Of a stretch of 36,855 nucleotides of DNA, positions 32,006-36,855 are shown piece by piece (within the stretch, counting starts at the first letter, position 1; each line of letters opens with the position of its first letter). The translations under genes and the position numbers were made by a program. This DNA is from Actinobaculum sp. oral taxon 183 str. F0552 (GTDB lineage Bacteria > Actinomycetota > Actinomycetes > Actinomycetales > Actinomycetaceae). Location of the stretch: contig NZ_KE951419.1 in the NCBI RefSeq assembly GCF_000466165.1, positions 1-36,855 of the forward strand, in the 5' to 3' direction. The notes beneath the pieces were generated by a model that was given only the letters and a program-made list of their open reading frames with translations, ran no database searches and had not been told where the DNA came from.

Positions 32006-33913
32006 ATGCCCCAGCACGCCAGCGAGTCAGCCCGGTCCACGGACGGCACCGTCCTGATCGACCCGATCTCAACCGTCGACGAATACCTCGACCGCTCTGA
32101 TTGGCGCGTCAACGCGAACGCGAACCAGGGCTACTCCGTCGGCGGCCTCATTCTCAACGCCGCCGGCAAGACGATCGCGAACTATTGGCTGTCGAAGGTG
32201 TACAGCGAAGAAGAAGGAGCCGCACACAGAAACGGCGACTACCATATCCACGACCTCGACATGCTCGCGGGCTATTGTGCGGGCTGGTCGCTGCGCCGCC
32301 TGCTCGAAGAGGGATTCAACGGGGTGCCCGGTGCGATCTCATCGGCCCCGCCCAAGCACCTGTCGGCCGCCTGCGGCCAGATCGTCAACTTCCTCGGCAC
32401 GCTGCAGAACGAGTGGGCGGGGGCCCAGGCCTTCTCGTCCTTCGACACGTACATGGCGCCGTTCATCCGGCTCGACGACCTCTCCTTCGACGACGTCAAG
32501 CAGTGCGTCCAAGAGCTCATCTTCAACCTCAACGTGCCGTCGCGGTGGGGAAGCCAGTGCCCTTTCACCAACCTCACCTTCGACTGGACGTGCCCGGCCG
32601 ACGTGGCCGACGACCACCCCTACATCGGCGAGGAGGTCTGCGACTTCACGTACGGGGACCTCCAGGCCGAGATGGACACGATCAACCGCGCCTACATCGA
32701 GGTCATGATGGAAGGCGACGCCGACGGCCGCGTCTTCACCTTCCCTATCCCGACCTACAACATGACGAAGGACTTCGACTGGGAGTCGGACAACGCCCGC
32801 GCCCTGTTCGATATGACCGCGAAGTACGGCCTGCCCTACTTCCAGAACTTCATCAACTCCGAGCTCGACCCGGGCATGATCCGCTCGATGTGCTGCCGCC
32901 TCCAGCTCGACCTGCGCGAGCTCCTGAAGCGGGGCAACGGTTTGTTCGGCTCGGCCGAGCTCACGGGCTCCATAGGCGTCGTCACGATCAACATGGCCCG
33001 CCTGGGCTACCTGTACGCGGGCGACGAGACCGCCCTGTTCGAGCGCCTCGACCACCTCATGGACCTGGCTTCCTCGACCCTGGAGAAGAAGCGCGCCACC
33101 GTCGCCGAACTCATGGACGGCGGGCTCTTCCCCTACAGCCACCGGTATCTCGGCGGCCTGGGGAACCACTTCTCCACCATCGGGCTCAACGGGATGAACG
33201 AGGCGGTTCGGAACTTCACGCACGACGCCGAGGACATCACCGGCGAATGGGGCCACGGTTTCGCCGTCCGCGTCCTCGACCACATGCGCGCCCGTCTCAT
33301 CGAGTACCAGGAGGCGACCGGCAACCTCTACAACCTCGAGGCCACGCCCGCCGAAGGGACCACCTATCGTTTCGCGAAGGAAGACCGCAAGCGCTTCCCC
33401 GGAATCCTCCAGGCCGGGACCGACGCCCAGCCCTACTACACGAACTCCTCGCAACTTCCGGTCGCCTACACGCAGGACGCTTTCGAGGCGCTCGAGATGC
33501 AGGCGGACTTGCAGTCGATGTACACGGGCGGCACCGTCCTGCACCTGTACATGAACGAACGGATGAGCTCGGGTCAGGCGTGCAGCCGGCTCGTCCGCCG
33601 AGCGCTGACCAATTTCCGCCTGCCTTATATCACGATCACGCCGACCTTCTCCATATGCCCGGTGCACGGCTACCTGGCCGGCGAGCACTTCGTCTGTGAG
33701 AAGTGCGCGGAGGAGCGGCCGGCCTCCGAGCCGCAGGCATGCGAGGTGTGGACGAGGGTCATGGGGTACTTCCGCCCGGTCGCGTCCTTCAACATCGGCA
33801 AGAAAGGCGAGTACGCCGAGCGCACCCCCTTCACCGAGAAGGCGCTCACCTTCCCGTCCGCCCCCTCTTCCCCGCGGGAGCGCGTGCGCGAAGGGAGCGC
33901 TGCTCAGCGGTGA
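32006..33913 (+). CDS. nrdD: anaerobic (class III) ribonucleoside-triphosphate reductase
   Basis: 635 aa from ATG 32006 behind AAGGAG. Glycyl-radical enzyme that reduces NTPs to dNTPs without oxygen. The radical glycine is G587 in RVMGYFRP (codon 33764-33766), followed by FNIGKKGEYAER. A metal-site region reads CPVHGYLAGEHFVCEKC, with His in the second position. N-terminal motifs include NANANQGYSVGGL and GDYHIHDLDML, and active-site cysteines are in the core (ISSAPPKHLSAACGQ, QCPFTNLTF, MCCRLQLD). No ATP-cone allosteric domain precedes the core, so the usual dATP activity switch is missing. The C-terminus has a ~25-residue Ser/Pro/Arg extension. It overlaps nrdG by GTGA and lies behind NrdR-like boxes. 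Confidence 0.95.
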   Translation: MPQHASESARSTDGTVLIDPISTVDEYLDRSDWRVNANANQGYSVGGLILNAAGKTIANYWLSKVYSEEEGAAHRNGDYHIHDLDMLAGYCAGWSLRRLLEEGFNGVPGAISSAPPKHLSAACGQIVNFLGTLQNEWAGAQAFSSFDTYMAPFIRLDDLSFDDVKQCVQELIFNLNVPSRWGSQCPFTNLTFDWTCPADVADDHPYIGEEVCDFTYGDLQAEMDTINRAYIEVMMEGDADGRVFTFPIPTYNMTKDFDWESDNARALFDMTAKYGLPYFQNFINSELDPGMIRSMCCRLQLDLRELLKRGNGLFGSAELTGSIGVVTINMARLGYLYAGDETALFERLDHLMDLASSTLEKKRATVAELMDGGLFPYSHRYLGGLGNHFSTIGLNGMNEAVRNFTHDAEDITGEWGHGFAVRVLDHMRARLIEYQEATGNLYNLEATPAEGTTYRFAKEDRKRFPGILQAGTDAQPYYTNSSQLPVAYTQDAFEALEMQADLQSMYTGGTVLHLYMNERMSSGQACSRLVRRALTNFRLPYITITPTFSICPVHGYLAGEHFVCEKCAEERPASEPQACEVWTRVMGYFRPVASFNIGKKGEYAERTPFTEKALTFPSAPSSPRERVREGSAAQR

Positions 33914-34794
33914 GGACTGCGGAACGGGTCGTCCCGGCTGAGAACCTTGCGATCGCCGGGCTCGTCCCGCTGTCCGCCGTCGACTGGCCCGGGCGCCTCG
34001 TCGCGACGGTCTTCTGCCAAGGCTGCCCCCTGCGCTGCCCCTACTGCCAGAATTCGTCGATCCTCGACCCGACGGTCCCCGGCGCAGTCCCGTGGGGCGA
34101 CGTCGAAGACCTGCTGTCGCGCAGGAGGGGGCTGCTCGACGGCGTCGTCTTCACAGGTGGAGAGGCACTGCGCCAGGAGGCGGTCCTCGACGCCATGGCG
34201 CGCGTCAAGGCCGAAGGATTCATGGTCGGACTCCACACCGCGGGCGTCTATCCGCGGCGCCTCGAGGCCGCGCTCGGCCATGTCGACTGGGTGGGCCTGG
34301 ACATCAAGGCCCTGCCCGGCGACTACCCGGAAGCCGTCGGCGCACCGGGCGGCAAAGCCTGGCGCGCGCTCGAACTCGTCATGGAGGCCAGCGCGGAGGC
34401 CCGGCATGACGCGTCTCCGCACACCGCCCCTACCCGAGACGGGCGCGAGGGCCCCCTCGCCGATCACACCCCTCCTGCCCGAGACGGCGATGCGGAAGGA
34501 ACCGCGGAAGCAGCAGGCGCATCCGGCCGACCACGCCTGCTCGACTACGAAATACGCACGACCGTCTACCCCGGGGCGCCGGCCGCCGAGCGGTTCGAGG
34601 AGCTCGTCGTCCAGTTGCGCGACCGCGGCGTGAAGAAATTCGCCTTGCAGGAGGCCCGGACGGAGGGCACCCCCGTGAGCTTTCGCGCCGACGCACTGGC
34701 GTGGGACGTGCGAGCATGGGCCGAACGCCGCGACGAACTCGTCGCCTGCGTCAGCGGGGCGGGATTCGAGCAGTACGACATCCGCCTGAGCTGA
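33910..34794 (+). CDS. nrdG: anaerobic ribonucleotide reductase activating protein (radical SAM)
   Basis: 294 aa from the GTG at 33910, overlapping the nrdD stop. The radical-SAM cluster motif C39-x3-C43-x2-C46 (GCPLRCPYCQN) and the SAM-binding GGE (TGGEAL, 81-87) are intact. With a [4Fe-4S] cluster and SAM it generates the glycyl radical on NrdD. It is of the longer NrdG type with a WPG start motif (AVDWPGRLVATVFCQGC). A ~50-residue low-complexity insertion (about 161-210, rich in Asp, Pro, Ala, Gly and Arg) sits between ALELVMEAS and YEIRTTVYP, two segments that normally lie close together. Confidence 0.93.
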   Translation: MRTAERVVPAENLAIAGLVPLSAVDWPGRLVATVFCQGCPLRCPYCQNSSILDPTVPGAVPWGDVEDLLSRRRGLLDGVVFTGGEALRQEAVLDAMARVKAEGFMVGLHTAGVYPRRLEAALGHVDWVGLDIKALPGDYPEAVGAPGGKAWRALELVMEASAEARHDASPHTAPTRDGREGPLADHTPPARDGDAEGTAEAAGASGRPRLLDYEIRTTVYPGAPAAERFEELVVQLRDRGVKKFALQEARTEGTPVSFRADALAWDVRAWAERRDELVACVSGAGFEQYDIRLS

Positions 34795-35159
34795 CGACCC
34801 CTCCGGCCACCGTTCGTTGGCCGTCCATCGACGCGGTCATGCGAACGCCCGACGACACCCCGGACACCGGGCTGTCGACGGAGCCGGGTTTGCAGCCAAG
34901 CCGGCCGCCCCTCCGCCGCTGGAGGGCACCCGGCGGGCCATTCCACCGGCGAACCGCTCACCCGGAAAAGTAGATGGAATGCGTCATAGTCGAAAGCCGT
35001 CTCCTGCGGTATCTCGGCTTTCAGGGATTGCCACGGCGTCCGGGGAATTGCCTGAGAAGCAGGATGTGGACCATAATTTCATGCATACATGGGCGATTGC
35101 AGGATTCACCTCTCCTCACAGCTCACGCGTCGCCCACTGTTCGAAAGGCAGACAACTAA
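34795..35159. other. intergenic region before the surface protein
   Basis: No gene seen. Two short GC-rich hairpins (GGCCA/TGGCC near 34805 and CCCTCC/GGAGGG at 34909-34926) lack T runs and may end the nrdDG transcript. The right part is AT-richer and carries the promoter at 35048-35077, leaving a ~75-nt leader before the surface protein gene. Confidence 0.5.
35048..35077 (+). promoter_or_regulatory. putative promoter of the surface protein gene
   Basis: TTGCCT (35048-35053), an 18-bp spacer, then CATAAT (35072-35077), matching four and five of six consensus bases. Transcription would start near 35084. Confidence 0.5.
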
Positions 35160-36855
35160 ATGAACAAACTCGTGCGGCCAGTGCGCCGTTCCCTGGGTGT
35201 GCTCATGGCGATCGCTCTGTGCCTGGGCACATCCGCCATCTGGGGGTCTCCCGCCCAGGCAGGAGACGTCACTCCCGGCCCGATCAAGACGAGCAGCAAT
35301 TTCGAGTTGACTCAGCTGTCCATCGTTCAAACGGTCAGGGATGCCGGCGGCAAGCTTGTTCCGGCCGGTGAGGACAAGACCATGCAGGTCTATCACACGG
35401 CCCGGCTGTCCTTCGATTGGAAGGCTCCGTCGCCTGCGAAGAAGGGCATGAGCTTCACCGTCAGCCTTCCCGAGACGCTTCGGGGCATCGTCGGAAAACT
35501 CACCTTCGAGTACACGACGTGCGATATCACGGCAGACGGCGCCACCATGAAGTGCGTGCTCAACGACAAGGCCGACGGGTTGAACCAGGTCAGCGGCCAC
35601 ATCGACCTCGCCCTCGACGTGAAGAAAGCCACCAGGGAGAAGACGGCGACCGTCAAGATCGACGGCAAAGCCGTTCCGATCGACCTGCCCGGACCGGGCG
35701 GAATCAATCCGGAACCCTCCAAGCCAACCGGCACGAGGAAGGACGGCTGGCAGGTCACCTCGGACATGAAGAACCGTCCCAACGCCGTCAACTGGCGCAT
35801 CTTCTTCTCCGGCAAGACCTCCTACGAGATCGTCGACTCCCGGGTCGGAAACAATGCCTTCATCAGGTGGTGGTGCGTCAAGGGCCAGGACGCCAACGTG
35901 GCCGAAGGGCGATACGGCGAAGGGGGAGTCCGGCCGGCCGGCACCCTCAACGTGAAGAAGAAGTCCGACGGTACATCCATCGCGAATACGGATCCCATGA
36001 ACCGTTCCGGCCTTCTGCACGAAGGCATCGTCATCACCCCTCCCGCCCTCGACTACGCTTGCGGCATCGACATAATCGACTGGGACGCCTTGAGCTCCGG
36101 CGGCGTCGCCGTCAACAAGACGGATAACACGGTGATCATCAACGGAAGGCAGTACGGCGCCACCGCGATCCGCAAGCAGAGCGGCGGCGGCAGCGACCAG
36201 GGATATCCCTACCCGCACATCGACATCGTCAAGAAGGATGCGGCGGGCAACGACGCCAACACCGATGCCGTCGAGCTGGCGGGGAAGAACCTGGACGCCC
36301 AGGGCGTGGGTTCGACGGATCTCAAGTTCACCGTCAAGAACGACAGCAGCGTCGAGGATCTCAAGCAGGTCGTGGTGACGGATACGACGTCGGGTTCGGG
36401 GACGGTGGAGTCGATGGCCTGCACGTTCCCGGGGGAGAAGGCTCCGACCGCCGGCGTCTACGACGCGGCGTCCAAGAAGTGGACGGTCAAGTGGGCCGCC
36501 TCCTTCGCCAACAACCCCCAGCTGTTGAAGACCGGCGTCTCCTTCCCGTGTACGGCCAGGCTGACGGGCGTGACCCTGGACCAAGTCCACACCGACAATT
36601 CCACGGTGGCCGGAATCGGAGCCAAGACGGGGACAGCCGTCAAGGACGAGGATCCGTATAAGGCGAAGGTTCCGCCGCGTCCGTCGATTGATATTGAGAA
36701 GGCGGATGAGTCGGGGCGTGATGCCGATACGGCGGGGGAGTCGGCTATGCTTCCCAATGGTTCGACGCGGTTGTCCTTCACAGTGAGGAATACGTCGGGC
36801 GAGGCCGAGAAGAACGTGGTCGTCAAGGATGTGGTGGCCAAGGGCGGGAAGGTGT
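35160..36855 (+). CDS. secreted repeat-containing surface adhesin, C-terminus outside window
   Basis: An open frame from ATG 35160 (AAAGG ribosome site) runs to the window edge (565 codons). The signal peptide is clear: basic start MNKLVRPVRR, hydrophobic core and cleavage after SPAQA (about residue 36). Residues ~45-190 look like an MSCRAMM/SdrC-type adhesive beta-domain (SLPETLRGIVGKLTFEY, a paired-cysteine region). The second half begins a repeat: HIDIVKKDAAGNDANTDAV near residue 356 and SIDIEKADESGRDADTAGE near 513, each leading to LxFTVxN and KxVVVxD strands, as in DUF11/DUF7507-like stalk repeats. An LPxTG sorting signal would be expected past the edge. Codon use shifts inside the repeats. 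Confidence 0.88.
   Translation, partial: MNKLVRPVRRSLGVLMAIALCLGTSAIWGSPAQAGDVTPGPIKTSSNFELTQLSIVQTVRDAGGKLVPAGEDKTMQVYHTARLSFDWKAPSPAKKGMSFTVSLPETLRGIVGKLTFEYTTCDITADGATMKCVLNDKADGLNQVSGHIDLALDVKKATREKTATVKIDGKAVPIDLPGPGGINPEPSKPTGTRKDGWQVTSDMKNRPNAVNWRIFFSGKTSYEIVDSRVGNNAFIRWWCVKGQDANVAEGRYGEGGVRPAGTLNVKKKSDGTSIANTDPMNRSGLLHEGIVITPPALDYACGIDIIDWDALSSGGVAVNKTDNTVIINGRQYGATAIRKQSGGGSDQGYPYPHIDIVKKDAAGNDANTDAVELAGKNLDAQGVGSTDLKFTVKNDSSVEDLKQVVVTDTTSGSGTVESMACTFPGEKAPTAGVYDAASKKWTVKWAASFANNPQLLKTGVSFPCTARLTGVTLDQVHTDNSTVAGIGAKTGTAVKDEDPYKAKVPPRPSIDIEKADESGRDADTAGESAMLPNGSTRLSFTVRNTSGEAEKNVVVKDVVAKGGKV

Noticed and set aside
35106-36590. A 494-codon minus-strand open frame opposite the surface protein
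   Set aside because: The plus strand has a signal peptide, ribosome site, promoter and repeated domains; the minus frame has none of these.

Overview
The window is high-GC, densely coded actinobacterial DNA, most likely from the Actinomycetaceae (an Actinomyces/Schaalia-type organism). The evidence is a WhiB regulator, a GlxR/Crp-type regulator, a DUF4244 pilin locus, a large secreted Gram-positive surface protein, an anaerobic ribonucleotide reductase and many leaderless or 4-nt-overlap gene starts. This placement is inferred from gene content, not from a database search.

Layout. (1) 1-8609, minus strand: a five-gene, translationally coupled operon SWIM zinc finger - HEAT-like (DUF5691-type) - MoxR AAA+ ATPase - DUF5682 (TraB/EreA-like domain) - VWA (CoxE-like). 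Every junction is a 4-nt stop/start overlap. A partial Ala/Pro-rich gene with its own promoter follows. (2) 8736-12667: an accessory block with an unrecognised 187-aa protein, a non-coding stretch with a 32-bp tandem hairpin repeat, a small membrane ORF, an ABC exporter and a divergent TetR regulator broken by a one-base frameshift. A palindromic operator overlaps the ABC promoter, and the block ends in a very AT-rich tail. (3) 12839-12915: tRNA-Pro(CGG) with a strong terminator. (4) 13088-20505: a core block resembling the Mycobacterium tuberculosis Rv3683-Rv3670 neighbourhood: metallophosphoesterase, class A PBP (ponA2-like), WhiB4-like, DUF4177, RidA, Crp, endonuclease III and an alpha/beta-hydrolase-fold protein that lacks the expected nucleophile. 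(5) 20557-23587: a Pro/Ser-rich four-helix membrane protein and three tandem paralogous lipoproteins with very different base composition. (6) 23879-31375: an actinobacterial Tad-type pilus locus (TadZ/Ssd, TadA, TadB, TadC, DUF4244 Flp-like pilin, TadE and a TadE-like protein), meeting end to end a convergent DEAD/H helicase of the MrfA/YprA type; this resembles Rv3660c-Rv3649. (7) 32006-34794: nrdD-nrdG (class III ribonucleotide reductase and activase) behind a tandem pair of NrdR-like boxes. (8) 35160-end: the first 565 codons of a repeat-containing secreted surface adhesin.

How it fits together: regions 4 and 6 are conserved actinobacterial core functions (wall synthesis, redox and cAMP-linked regulation, DNA repair, pilus assembly). 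Region 7 is the anaerobic dNTP supply, regions 5 and 8 face the cell surface, and region 2 looks recently acquired and decaying. The most system-like under-described unit is the MoxR/VWA/SWIM/TraB-like operon. The tandem lipoprotein family is the most clearly uncharacterised protein family.
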